Positions 6,165 through 13,657 of a stretch of DNA of 35,419 bases are shown one piece after another. A program made the position numbers and the translations under genes. Each line of letters starts with the position of its first letter. Within the stretch, counting starts at the first letter, position 1. The stretch comes from Osedax symbiont Rs1 (GTDB lineage: Bacteria > Pseudomonadota > Gammaproteobacteria > Pseudomonadales > Balneatricaceae). The notes below the pieces were generated by a model. It worked only from the letters and a program-made list of their open reading frames with translations, did no database searches and had not been told where the DNA came from. The DNA lies in NCBI GenBank assembly GCA_000416275.1, contig ASZJ01000203.1:1-35419 (forward strand), written 5' to 3'.

Positions 6165-8417
6165 ATGAAGTTAAAAACAATAGCATGGAGCCTAGCGGTC
6201 ATGTGCATTGTCTCATTTAGCATATTGCTATCACTGGGCAGTGATATCTATCGCGAGGCGCCACCACTACCCGACAAAGTTGTCACCAGCACTGGGGCGC
6301 AAGTCTTTAGTTATGATGACATTGACCAAGGGCAATTGGCGTGGCGCTCAATGGGTGGACACCAATTAGGCTCTATCTGGGGACACGGCGCATATCTAGC
6401 TCCTGACTGGAGTGCTGACTGGCTACATCGTGAAGCCCAAGCTTGGTTAGAAATAGCCGCTCAGCAGAGCTTTAGCCGCTCTTTTGTCGACTTGACGATT
6501 GGTCAACAAGCGGGGCTAGAGGCAGAGTTACGTGTGGACTTGCGGACCAATACTTACGATAAGGCCACTAACACTATTATTATTAGTGAGCACCGAGCAA
6601 AAGCGATCAGCAAGGTAAAAGAGCACTACGTATCGCTCTTTGGTGATGCCCCTGAGACTCAAGACTTACGTGTCGCCTACGCGATGAAAAACAATACTCT
6701 AAATAGCGTGGAGAGACGAGAGCAGCTCTCAGCCTTTGTTTTTTGGTCCGCATGGGCGGCGGTAACTCAACGCATTGATAAAAACTACACTTATACTCAC
6801 AACTGGCCTTTTGATCCGCAAGTAGGTAACAACCCCACTTCATCTTTGATTGTCTGGTCTATTTTAAGTGTTTGTTTCTTGCTGTTGGGAGTGGGTGCGC
6901 TAGTCTGGTATCACGCCACCCATCAAGAGGCACCTCTGCCCAAAGCACCGAGTTCAGACCCGCTATTTAGTATGAAAGTTACCCCATCACAAAAAGTGGC
7001 GGGGTTATTTTTTATAACGGCGATAGCGCTGTTTTTACTGCAAATGCTGCTCGGAGGGGTCGTTGCCCACTATGCGGTTGAAGGGCAGTCTTTTTATGGG
7101 GTGAATACCGCTGATTTATTCCCCTATTCTCTGGTGAGAACTTGGCACACTCAGCTCGCTGTTTTCTGGATAGCTACCGCTTGGCTTGGCACTGGGCTTT
7201 ACATTGCACCTGCGCTGTCTGGGTATGAACCCAAATGGCAGTGGCAGCTCTGTTTAGTATTATGGGCTGCATTAGTGGTGATTGTAGTAGGCTCAATGGC
7301 CGGTGAATGGTTGGCTGTGCAGCAAGTTTTCAGCTTGGATATGAATTATGTTTTTGGACATCAAGGGCATGAATACATAGATTTAGGGCGGTTTTGGCAG
7401 TTGTTCTTAATGGTCGGTCTGCTTATTTGGTTGGTGCTAGTGACTCGGTCAATTCGTCCGGTGCTAGGTAAGAACACTGATCAGCGACCTATTATCTGGG
7501 TGTTGTACCTCTCCTGTGTTGCTATTGGTGGCTTTTACTTGGCCGGTCTCGGCATGGGTAAACACACTAACATGGCGATAGCTGAGTACTGGCGCTGGTG
7601 GGTAGTACATTTATGGGTCGAGGGGTTCTTTGAAACCTTTGCCACCGCGGTAACCGCGTTAATGTTCGTCCGTTTAGGGCTAGTGCGTACCGTCTCTGCC
7701 AATTCAGCAGTACTGTTTTCGACACTGATTTTTTTAACCGGGGGTATTATTGGCACCGCCCATCACTGGTATTTTGTTGGTACTCCGAATTCGGTCATTG
7801 CTTGGGGAGCAATGATGTCGGCGTTAGAAGTGGTGCCACTGGCATTGATTGGCTTTGAGGGTCTTCAGACTTATCGGATGCGCAAAGCGGCATCTTGGGT
7901 GAGTAAGTATCACTGGCCTATCATGTTTTTTGTCGCAACGGCTTTTTGGAACTTAGTCGGTGCCGGCGTGCTCGGCTTCTTGATCAATACACCGATTGCA
8001 TTATATTTCGTGCAGGGGCTAAATACGACAGCCACTCATGCTCATGGAGCGTTTATGGGCGTGTACGGCAACTTAGGTTTAGGCCTGATGCTGTTTTGCC
8101 TAGTGGGTATTAGCCAGTTGAAAGGCTGGGTGAATTGGTTGCTAAAATGGGCTTTCTGGTCATTCAACATCGGCTTGATGGCTATGTTGGTAATGTCATT
8201 GTTACCTATTGGTATCATCCAGTTCTTCGCTGTCATTGACTCAGGTTACTGGTTTGCAAGATCGCCTGAGCTGTTACAAGGTGATTTGGTGCAGAATCTG
8301 GTCTGGAACCGGGTATGGGGAGATGTAATATTTTCTTTAGGTGGATTGTTACTGGCAATCTTCGTCATTAAACTATTGGTGAGCTATTTTAAAAAATCAG
8401 CTAAATCGATAGCTTAA
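6165..8417 (+). CDS. norB: quinol-dependent nitric oxide reductase (qNOR)
   Basis: Reduces two NO to N2O at the cytoplasmic membrane with quinol as electron donor; a single subunit, so no norC is needed and none is present. The 750-residue length is typical of qNOR (NorZ). One N-terminal membrane helix is followed by a roughly 200-residue periplasmic cytochrome-c-like domain lacking CXXCH, then about 12-13 further helices of the haem-copper oxidase fold. Conserved metal and haem segments are visible: RTWHTQLAVFWIATAW, HLWVEGFFETF, GTAHHWYFVGTP with the HH pair, and THAHGAFMGVYGNLG. The start has AGGAG eight bases upstream. The context with NorR and sigma-54 argues for NO detoxification or tolerance; no other denitrification gene is in the window. 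Confidence 0.94.
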   Translation: MKLKTIAWSLAVMCIVSFSILLSLGSDIYREAPPLPDKVVTSTGAQVFSYDDIDQGQLAWRSMGGHQLGSIWGHGAYLAPDWSADWLHREAQAWLEIAAQQSFSRSFVDLTIGQQAGLEAELRVDLRTNTYDKATNTIIISEHRAKAISKVKEHYVSLFGDAPETQDLRVAYAMKNNTLNSVERREQLSAFVFWSAWAAVTQRIDKNYTYTHNWPFDPQVGNNPTSSLIVWSILSVCFLLLGVGALVWYHATHQEAPLPKAPSSDPLFSMKVTPSQKVAGLFFITAIALFLLQMLLGGVVAHYAVEGQSFYGVNTADLFPYSLVRTWHTQLAVFWIATAWLGTGLYIAPALSGYEPKWQWQLCLVLWAALVVIVVGSMAGEWLAVQQVFSLDMNYVFGHQGHEYIDLGRFWQLFLMVGLLIWLVLVTRSIRPVLGKNTDQRPIIWVLYLSCVAIGGFYLAGLGMGKHTNMAIAEYWRWWVVHLWVEGFFETFATAVTALMFVRLGLVRTVSANSAVLFSTLIFLTGGIIGTAHHWYFVGTPNSVIAWGAMMSALEVVPLALIGFEGLQTYRMRKAASWVSKYHWPIMFFVATAFWNLVGAGVLGFLINTPIALYFVQGLNTTATHAHGAFMGVYGNLGLGLMLFCLVGISQLKGWVNWLLKWAFWSFNIGLMAMLVMSLLPIGIIQFFAVIDSGYWFARSPELLQGDLVQNLVWNRVWGDVIFSLGGLLLAIFVIKLLVSYFKKSAKSIA

Positions 8418-8455
8418 GGTGTCGCAGTTCGATTAAAAAAAGCTAGCAATTTGTG

Positions 8456-8485
8456 GTTATCAGCCATTATCAAATGGCTGATAAC
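8456..8485. terminator. hairpin between convergent norB and SDR gene
   Basis: Perfect 13-bp stem GTTATCAGCCATT / AATGGCTGATAAC with a four-base loop, 38 bp after the norB stop. No immediate T-run follows (a TTTTT run comes 17 bases later). It lies between convergent genes, so it could act in both directions; intrinsic termination is plausible but not certain. Confidence 0.5.
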
Positions 8486-8525
8486 TAACAAAATATCATT
8501 TTTCACTAAGGGAATCTCTGCACAA

Positions 8526-8620
8526 TCCCTGCATCTTCCCTACGGGGCGCACAGAGAAACTTGTGCTCTGCGTTAACGGCTTGCGCCAGAGCACCAAGAT
8601 ACTGGTAGCGGTTGTCTTAT
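8526..8620 (+). repeat. structured repeat family C, copy 1
   Basis: Shares about 70% by eye with 34929-35010. The core is a stem GTGCTCTG (8563-8570) / CAGAGCAC (8587-8594) around a 16-base loop containing GTTAACGG. It is followed by TAGCGGTTGTCTTA, also shared. The other copy has GTACTCTG/CAGAGTAC, a compensatory pair change. It fills the gap between norB and the convergent SDR gene. Confidence 0.55.
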
Positions 8621-8645
8621 CAAAAATTTTTCTGGTTGCTGGACT

Positions 8646-9416
8646 TTATTGTCGAGGGGCTTTTGCTTGGTTCCTAGCGTCGCGGCTGGTTAAAAAATAG
8701 CTGAGTAGCGGCTGTGGAATCAACGCTAGTACACGCATCAGCCAATACATGCGCCGTGGAAATACCAGCTGCTCGCGACCCTTGGCGATCCCTTCAACAA
8801 TGAGGTTCGCCGCTTTATCTAGCTGCATAATAAATAGTTTGTCACTGGCGTCGCCGCCATTCAGAGCTCGCAGTTGCGAGGTGTTGATATAGCCGGGAAC
8901 CACCGCCGTAACGCGGATCTTAAAAGGTCTTAACGCACAGCGATATGTGTCACATAAACTCAGTACCGAGCGCTTGCTGGCACTGTATAAGCTGGCCCCG
9001 GTATAGTTGATCAGTGCTGCAGCGGACGAGAGTGCCACTATCTGGCCACTGCCCTGTTGCAGCATTTTGCGGCTGCTATGGTTAAGAATTTTATTCAGCG
9101 CCAATACATTGGTCTCCACTAACATCAGGCTCTGCTCTTTATTAAGCGCCTGCTGCCTATTGTTCACATAGATGCCGACACAGTTGATCATCAGGTCTAA
9201 ATCTTTGTGTCGGTATAAGTCGAACATCGCTTGCAGCTGTTGATCACTGTTAATATCTAGGGCGAACTGGCTGAGCTTAGGGTGTTCTCTAAACGGCCAG
9301 TGCCGTAGTTTGTTGAGGTCGCGACCACAGATGCAGACTCGATGATTCTGCGCTAAATAGATTTCCGCCAGCGCCTGTCCTAGACCTTGGGTGGCGCCGA
9401 TAATAAGTACATTCAT
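8646..9416 (-). CDS. short-chain dehydrogenase/reductase (SDR)
   Basis: NAD(P)-dependent oxidoreductase of the classical SDR fold, 256 residues. The cofactor glycine motif GATQGLG is at residues 7-13, an NCVG version of the NNAG strand at 78-81, the catalytic Ser near residue 130 (ALSSAAAL) and the catalytic YSASK at 144-148; all key residues are present. The segment FPRRMYWLMRVLALIPQPLL near the C-terminus resembles the membrane-associating tails of SDRs acting on lipid substrates. It is last in the minus-strand operon and its ATG overlaps the stop of the patatin-like gene (ATGA), implying translational coupling. The substrate is unknown; with a phosphatidyltransferase, hydrolase/methyltransferase and patatin-like protein as partners, a lipid head group or acyl product is a reasonable inference. 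Confidence 0.85.
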   Translation of the reverse strand: MNVLIIGATQGLGQALAEIYLAQNHRVCICGRDLNKLRHWPFREHPKLSQFALDINSDQQLQAMFDLYRHKDLDLMINCVGIYVNNRQQALNKEQSLMLVETNVLALNKILNHSSRKMLQQGSGQIVALSSAAALINYTGASLYSASKRSVLSLCDTYRCALRPFKIRVTAVVPGYINTSQLRALNGGDASDKLFIMQLDKAANLIVEGIAKGREQLVFPRRMYWLMRVLALIPQPLLSYFLTSRDARNQAKAPRQ

Positions 9417-10456
9417 GACGATCGCTCAGTGGCTGCTATGGTGGATTGATAGCCCCATTGGTACTGGCTATACACTTGCTGTTTAAATTCGAGATAGCTA
9501 TCAAGCTGTAACTGCAGTTGACCGGTGCGCCAGTCAAAGTGCTTGCGCAAGTTGGCGAGTTCGGGTTTAGGAGCTACTTCAGGTAGCCAATCTAGCTGCG
9601 AGCAGCGGTGATATTGCTCAAGTCGGCGCTGTGGATCAAAAGCAAATACGTGGCGAATTGCCGGGGTGGCCAGCAGTGTATCGAAATCAGCTTTGGGCTG
9701 GGCAATTACGCTCTTGGCACAGCGCAGGGCTATTTCAGAGGGAAATAAATTGATCAGCCCACCCGCATAAACGTGTGCACCTAGTGTCACTGGTGCATAA
9801 TAATAACAATCGGCAACTGAGATGCGCATCGCCAGCAGTGAGCAAATATCTTGCTGAATAACTAATTTTTTGGCGATCCTGGGAGAGTGCGACGCCATTG
9901 CCGCACCTTGATTATGCAATAATTTAGCTACTCTAGCGTTGCTAAATACCGTTTCACTAAAGAGCTGTTGTGTCGTGCTAGGTGCCGGGACAGGTGCTGT
10001 TAATTGAGCGGCGCTATAGTGCAGCTGGCTGCCAATAATTAATAAATCCGGGGCATTGTCAGTTAAGTCTGGCAGCGTCGGAAAAGGCTCGCTAAAGTCG
10101 AACAGCCAAGTATTAAACAAGTCCGGTGGGTTTTTTGAAGCTCGCGCTGATAATTTCCTCGCCAGCGCTGCAGGTAGCATTTTAAGTAGTTGATTACCGG
10201 GGCCGGCATGTTGGCTAGAGTAAAATCGATACATCGCCGTTGAACTGAGCCAGTCGAGGCGCTCGGTGTTATTTTGCAGACGACAGATAAGGTTGGCGAT
10301 AATCGCGCCACCGCAAGTGGCGATTAATAAATCAGGGCTCCGGCCTCGATCAAGCACCGCCTGGTAGCTGCCCAGTAAACTGGCGTACTGGTGTCCGCCG
10401 CCACAGAGCATCATCGCCAGTGGATACTGCTCTGCGGTGTTTGAGTCGGGCTGCAC
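9413..10456 (-). CDS. patatin-like protein lacking the Ser/Asp dyad
   Basis: The N-terminal half follows the patatin phospholipase pattern: oxyanion-type GGG at residues 19-21 (MLCGGGHQYASLLGSYQAVL) and then the nucleophile-elbow position PDLLIATCGGAIIANLI. The usual GTSAGA here reads ATCGGA, so the nucleophile Ser is Cys (C48, codon TGC). The partner DGG motif corresponds to YAGGLINLFPSEIA, with Ala231 for Asp. The fold looks intact and the frame is clean over 347 residues, so this is not a decaying gene. It may be a pseudoenzyme, a thiol-dependent acyltransferase or a regulatory lipid-binding protein. The GTG start directly follows the TAA of the upstream gene (TAAGTG), and its stop overlaps the SDR start. 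Family assignment is by eye and moderately sure; the chemistry is unknown. Confidence 0.7.
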   Translation of the reverse strand: MQPDSNTAEQYPLAMMLCGGGHQYASLLGSYQAVLDRGRSPDLLIATCGGAIIANLICRLQNNTERLDWLSSTAMYRFYSSQHAGPGNQLLKMLPAALARKLSARASKNPPDLFNTWLFDFSEPFPTLPDLTDNAPDLLIIGSQLHYSAAQLTAPVPAPSTTQQLFSETVFSNARVAKLLHNQGAAMASHSPRIAKKLVIQQDICSLLAMRISVADCYYYAPVTLGAHVYAGGLINLFPSEIALRCAKSVIAQPKADFDTLLATPAIRHVFAFDPQRRLEQYHRCSQLDWLPEVAPKPELANLRKHFDWRTGQLQLQLDSYLEFKQQVYSQYQWGYQSTIAATERSS

Positions 10457-12205
10457 TTAAAGGCTCTTTTGCGCCACAGCGATGCTAAATATGCCCTGCG
10501 TATCTATCCACATGTCCACTTTTTGCAAGCCAACATGCTCAACCAATGCATCTATCTCCGCCTGTGATCTAGGGCGCATTAACCAGGGCTTGCCCCGATG
10601 GTTGTGTAGCACTTGTGCGATAAACTCTAGCTGTGGATGCCAGGGCTGGTTGGTGTAGATTAAATAGCCACCGGGCTTCAGCTGTTGGTATGCACCTGAC
10701 AAGGCGGTTAGCACTGTCTGATTATTACTTTCTAATTCGAGGAGGCCAGAGATAACCACTAGATCAAACTGCTCTGCTTGGCGATAGCTAGTTGCGGAAA
10801 AGGCATCGCACTGACGATAGCTTAGTTGCTCATGCAGTTCTTGTTGCTCTGCGCTCTGCTGAGCTTTTTCTAAATTAATGCTCATGTAGTCGCGCAGCTC
10901 GACATTAATCTGGACCGGGTTATCTCTCGGTTGCGCGCTGTGACGTTTTAAAAAATCGATGATATAGCGGCCATTACCACAGGCAATGTCTAGTATCTGC
11001 AGTTGATCTGAGTGAGAGCTTAACTTGGCGCTGTACTGATCGAGAAAGTCATCTAAGCCCTGTTTGCGCTCTCTAATACCGACCCAACCTGGGCTGTTGA
11101 GATAATTTTTGTCGATAGCACGGCCCAGTATCGTAGTGCCGCGCGGCTGGTTTTGATACACATAATCTAGTGACGAACCCGAGTCAAAACCGTGTGATTG
11201 GGCGATGCTAATCCCGGCACTGAGATGGCCTAAGTACTTAAACGCCACTCTCGTTAAATAAAAATTTGGCCTAAATCCAAGCAGTGCTAAATTGTCTTGT
11301 AAATCTTTGCTATAGCCGTGTTGATCGGCCTGCAGATGGTTGGGGGTGGCGATCGGTGTCGCAAAAGTGCGTTCAATAAAATCGACACTGCGATCAAATG
11401 CTTGCTGGCGGTGATCTTCATGAAAGATCGCGTGGTAAAAATCAGCGTAGTACTGCCACTCTTTCCAAGGGGAGCCGAGGCGTTGATAAAATTTACGCTG
11501 CACTGTGCCTTGCACTACCCAGTCACTGCCTGCACACAAGACTAAGACCGGTACGGTGATGGCTCCTGCATCGTCGATCAGACGGCTACCGATGTCATAG
11601 GTATCGATGAGTAAATCGGTCGAAATACCGTGTGAGATCAAGGGGTCTTGGTTAAAAGCTTGCTGCTCAGTACGATCGTGGCTCAGCACTTTGGCTTTAA
11701 CGTAGCTAGTGACGCGGGCCATTAGCCCTAATTTTCTGGCGAATCGCAGTGCAGGTATCGCGAACGGCAGGTATAATTTAATCCGAAATGCCGGCGCCGC
11801 TATTACCAGCGCGCGAATTTTAGGTGCGTAATCGTGTACCCAAGCGGTGGCGATGAGCGCGCCGATACTATTGCCAATCACCGCTAAATTTTCCAGTGCT
11901 AAATTTTCCCGCTGGGCAAGATGACTGATAAAGAGTTGCGCATCGCGGACCAGCACTGAGAAACTTGCAGCGCTATCGCGCTCGCCTTGTGACTCGCCAT
12001 TGCCGCGCGCATCCCAGGCGAAGACTTGATAACCTCGGCTGGTAAATTGCATCGCCAACTCTGACTGGCGAGCCGAGTGCTCGTGCCCGCGGTGAAAGAT
12101 CACTACCCAGCGCCCAGTATGCTCTAGGTCAGCGGGGACTGAAAAGTGTCGGTAGACTATTTGACAGCCATCAAAACTATTAAATCTTTGTAATTTAGGG
12201 AGCAC
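10457..12205 (-). CDS. YnbC-like alpha/beta hydrolase - SAM methyltransferase fusion
   Basis: Two enzymes in one 582-residue chain. Residues 1-280 are an alpha/beta hydrolase of monoacylglycerol-lipase type: FHRGHEHS near residue 38, AWDARGNGES at about 64, nucleophile Ser113 in GNSIG, probable acid Asp228 (CAGSDWVV) and His258 (DFYHAIFHE). Residues about 300-582 are a class I methyltransferase with motif I LDIACGNGRY (405-414) and a late strand LKPGGYLIYTNQPW. The arrangement and length match E. coli YnbC (about 585 residues), which accompanies the CDP-alcohol phosphatidyltransferase YnbA, as here. The start is GTG, placed immediately after the YnbA-like stop (TAAGTG) with AAGGA just upstream. 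The substrate is unknown; deacylation and methylation of a phospholipid or its head group is inference. Confidence 0.85.
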   Translation of the reverse strand: MLPKLQRFNSFDGCQIVYRHFSVPADLEHTGRWVVIFHRGHEHSARQSELAMQFTSRGYQVFAWDARGNGESQGERDSAASFSVLVRDAQLFISHLAQRENLALENLAVIGNSIGALIATAWVHDYAPKIRALVIAAPAFRIKLYLPFAIPALRFARKLGLMARVTSYVKAKVLSHDRTEQQAFNQDPLISHGISTDLLIDTYDIGSRLIDDAGAITVPVLVLCAGSDWVVQGTVQRKFYQRLGSPWKEWQYYADFYHAIFHEDHRQQAFDRSVDFIERTFATPIATPNHLQADQHGYSKDLQDNLALLGFRPNFYLTRVAFKYLGHLSAGISIAQSHGFDSGSSLDYVYQNQPRGTTILGRAIDKNYLNSPGWVGIRERKQGLDDFLDQYSAKLSSHSDQLQILDIACGNGRYIIDFLKRHSAQPRDNPVQINVELRDYMSINLEKAQQSAEQQELHEQLSYRQCDAFSATSYRQAEQFDLVVISGLLELESNNQTVLTALSGAYQQLKPGGYLIYTNQPWHPQLEFIAQVLHNHRGKPWLMRPRSQAEIDALVEHVGLQKVDMWIDTQGIFSIAVAQKSL

Positions 12206-12814
12206 TTAAGATTCCTTTTTATGGATTAATCCGGCGCGAATACGATTGCCGCAAGTGGCTAATAACAGCAAGTGACCGATGCTAAAGAACCAGAAACTGA
12301 GTAGCTGGGGGTCAAATTGCAAACCGATCAGTAGAGCAAATACGGCAAAGAAGACCGCCCGATCACTTTTTCCAAGTGGGCCTGAATTTTGTCTGTTTCC
12401 GGAGGTTTGTAGCGCCAGTAGGGCAAAAAATTCGGTTAACCAAATCAGTAATAGCATCGAGATCAACCAGGGTGAATAAAAACCGAGCAGTGTAGAAAAA
12501 GCCAGTAAAAATGCGGCATCGGCCAGTAAGTCAGCGACTTCATTAAGCATAAATCCCAGCGCAGACTGCATTTTATAGCGCTTAGCTAACATGCCATCTA
12601 GCGCGTTGAGTGCCATTCGCACCAACATAAATACCGGCAGGCACAACCAGAGTACTGCACTGTTAAAATAATACAGCGCAAAGGCCATCAGCAAGCAGGC
12701 AAACAACGTCGCGACAGTGACTTGATTGGCGCTGCAACCGGCGCGGTACAATAGCTGGACGAGAGGGCTGAGCAGCGCTTGGAACTTAGGTTTAAGCAGA
12801 TAAATACTCGACAA
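12206..12814 (-). CDS. YnbA-like CDP-alcohol phosphatidyltransferase
   Basis: Integral membrane enzyme expected to displace CMP from a CDP-alcohol such as CDP-diacylglycerol with an acceptor alcohol. It has 202 residues with about six hydrophobic segments. The signature is present as NALDGMLAKRYKMQSALGFM followed by LNEVAD: DG at 73-74, AK at 77-78, G87 and D95. Two canonical Asp positions are Asn (N70, N91), a pattern I recall from E. coli YnbA (NALDGMLAR and LNETGD), so it looks subfamily-specific rather than damaging. The start is TTG at 12814 with AAGGGGGG five bases upstream; no better ATG exists. It is first gene of the four-gene operon and is followed without a gap by the YnbC-like gene. 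The E. coli ynb companions ynbB (CdsA-like) and ynbD (phosphatase) are absent. Confidence 0.85.
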   Translation of the reverse strand: MSSIYLLKPKFQALLSPLVQLLYRAGCSANQVTVATLFACLLMAFALYYFNSAVLWLCLPVFMLVRMALNALDGMLAKRYKMQSALGFMLNEVADLLADAAFLLAFSTLLGFYSPWLISMLLLIWLTEFFALLALQTSGNRQNSGPLGKSDRAVFFAVFALLIGLQFDPQLLSFWFFSIGHLLLLATCGNRIRAGLIHKKES

Positions 12815-12839
12815 GTGTCCCCCCTTATATTTAACTGTC

Positions 12840-12870
12840 GGCTAAAACCGTCATTAGAACGGTTTTAGCC
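12840..12870. terminator. perfect 12-bp hairpin upstream of the lipid operon
   Basis: GGCTAAAACCGT, a 7-base loop, then ACGGTTTTAGCC, lying between the PilZ stop and the phosphatidyltransferase start. There is no T-run on either side. It could end PilZ transcription, act as an operator, or form a leader hairpin for the operon. Confidence 0.4.
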
Positions 12871-12949
12871 ACATAAAGCAAAGAGTGACTTGTTCAGAGG
12901 CCGCTTAGAAAAAGCCGGTAATGCACCGTGCAAGCAGTTGGGGAAATGT

Positions 12950-13333
12950 TTAAATAGGGCCCTGAGCTAATTGATGTAGCTCTCTTTCGATCAAGCTGGC
13001 ATCTCCTAAATTCAGCTCTAATAAGCGGCGCAAGTGGCCGGTGCTCTCTAAATCGATATTTTCTAATTTGAAATGTAGTAAATCTGAATCGCGCTTGACT
13101 AACATTGCCAGTATATCAATTTTTGTGTTGGCACCTAACAGCTCAATGGAGACGCTGGCATTTTGCCCAATGGATATGTCAATGGCTTGCGTTGCCTGTA
13201 CTAATGCACCCGTTAAACATAGATCAACTAACTGAGCCTGATAAATTTGACGATTAAAATTGATGGTGCAATGACCATCAAATTCTATTCGAGAGAATTG
13301 GCGACGATCTGCGTCGGTTGTGGTCTTTTTCAA
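12950..13333 (-). CDS. PilZ-domain protein
   Basis: Small single-domain PilZ protein (127 residues), the family that binds cyclic di-GMP and controls motility, surface polymers or enzymes. The RxxxR motif is visible as RRQFSR close to the N-terminus and the second motif as DLCLTGA, where the usual (D/N)xSxxG Ser is Cys. Both arginines are present, so c-di-GMP binding is plausible but the Ser change adds doubt. The frame is open upstream to 13402; I choose the TTG at 13333 because AAGGAG lies exactly six bases before it and translation then begins MKKTTTDADRRQFSR, with the RxxxR near the start as usual. It is 135 bp upstream of the lipid operon on the same strand, with a strong hairpin between, so cotranscription is uncertain. 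Confidence 0.78.
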   Translation of the reverse strand: MKKTTTDADRRQFSRIEFDGHCTINFNRQIYQAQLVDLCLTGALVQATQAIDISIGQNASVSIELLGANTKIDILAMLVKRDSDLLHFKLENIDLESTGHLRRLLELNLGDASLIERELHQLAQGPI

Positions 13334-13406
13334 AATACGCTCCTTGAAAATAGTCGCTGAAGAATTGTTCAGGCTATCACTTTCATTGATTATGAAAAAC
13401 ATATTG

Positions 13407-13474
13407 CTGAATCCGCGACTTCAAAGAGGTTACTTAACTTATGCTAAGCAGCGCATCAAAGTCATTGATTCGGG
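13407..13474. repeat. repeat family B, short palindromic form
   Basis: A 68-bp inverted-repeat element: CTGAATCCGCGACTTCAAAG on the left and CATCAAAGTCATTGATTCGG on the right pair imperfectly. The ends match the CCTGAATCCGTGGCTTCA consensus of the 169-bp element at 17696-17864. It lies just upstream of the PilZ gene. Together with the tandem repeat and hairpin that follow, it fills the gene-free stretch 13334-13740. Confidence 0.5.
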
Positions 13475-13490
13475 TGTTAATTAACGACTG

Positions 13491-13526
13491 TTTAGTCATT
13501 AATTTAGTCATTAATTTAGTCATCAA
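13491..13526 (+). repeat. three tandem copies of a 12-bp repeat
   Basis: TTTAGTCATTAA twice and then TTTAGTCATCAA, with no spacers, in the non-coding stretch between pilZ and ettA. No coding or regulatory role is evident; such repeats can vary in copy number by slippage. Confidence 0.85.
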
Positions 13527-13657
13527 TAGGGGCCAAGGGAGAGTCATTCGAAGGTTGGCGGTGAGTACCGCTAACATCGGCTCTCAGCTTGAAGTAGTAT
13601 CGATGGATACTAACTATATCATCTATTGCTTGAATTGTAATTTTGTTCAGAGATTGC

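Noticed and set aside
8526-8620. Integron attC sites, because of the GTTAACGG loop and hairpins.
   Set aside because: No gene-cassette organisation, no integrase, and the core does not form the required paired R and L boxes.
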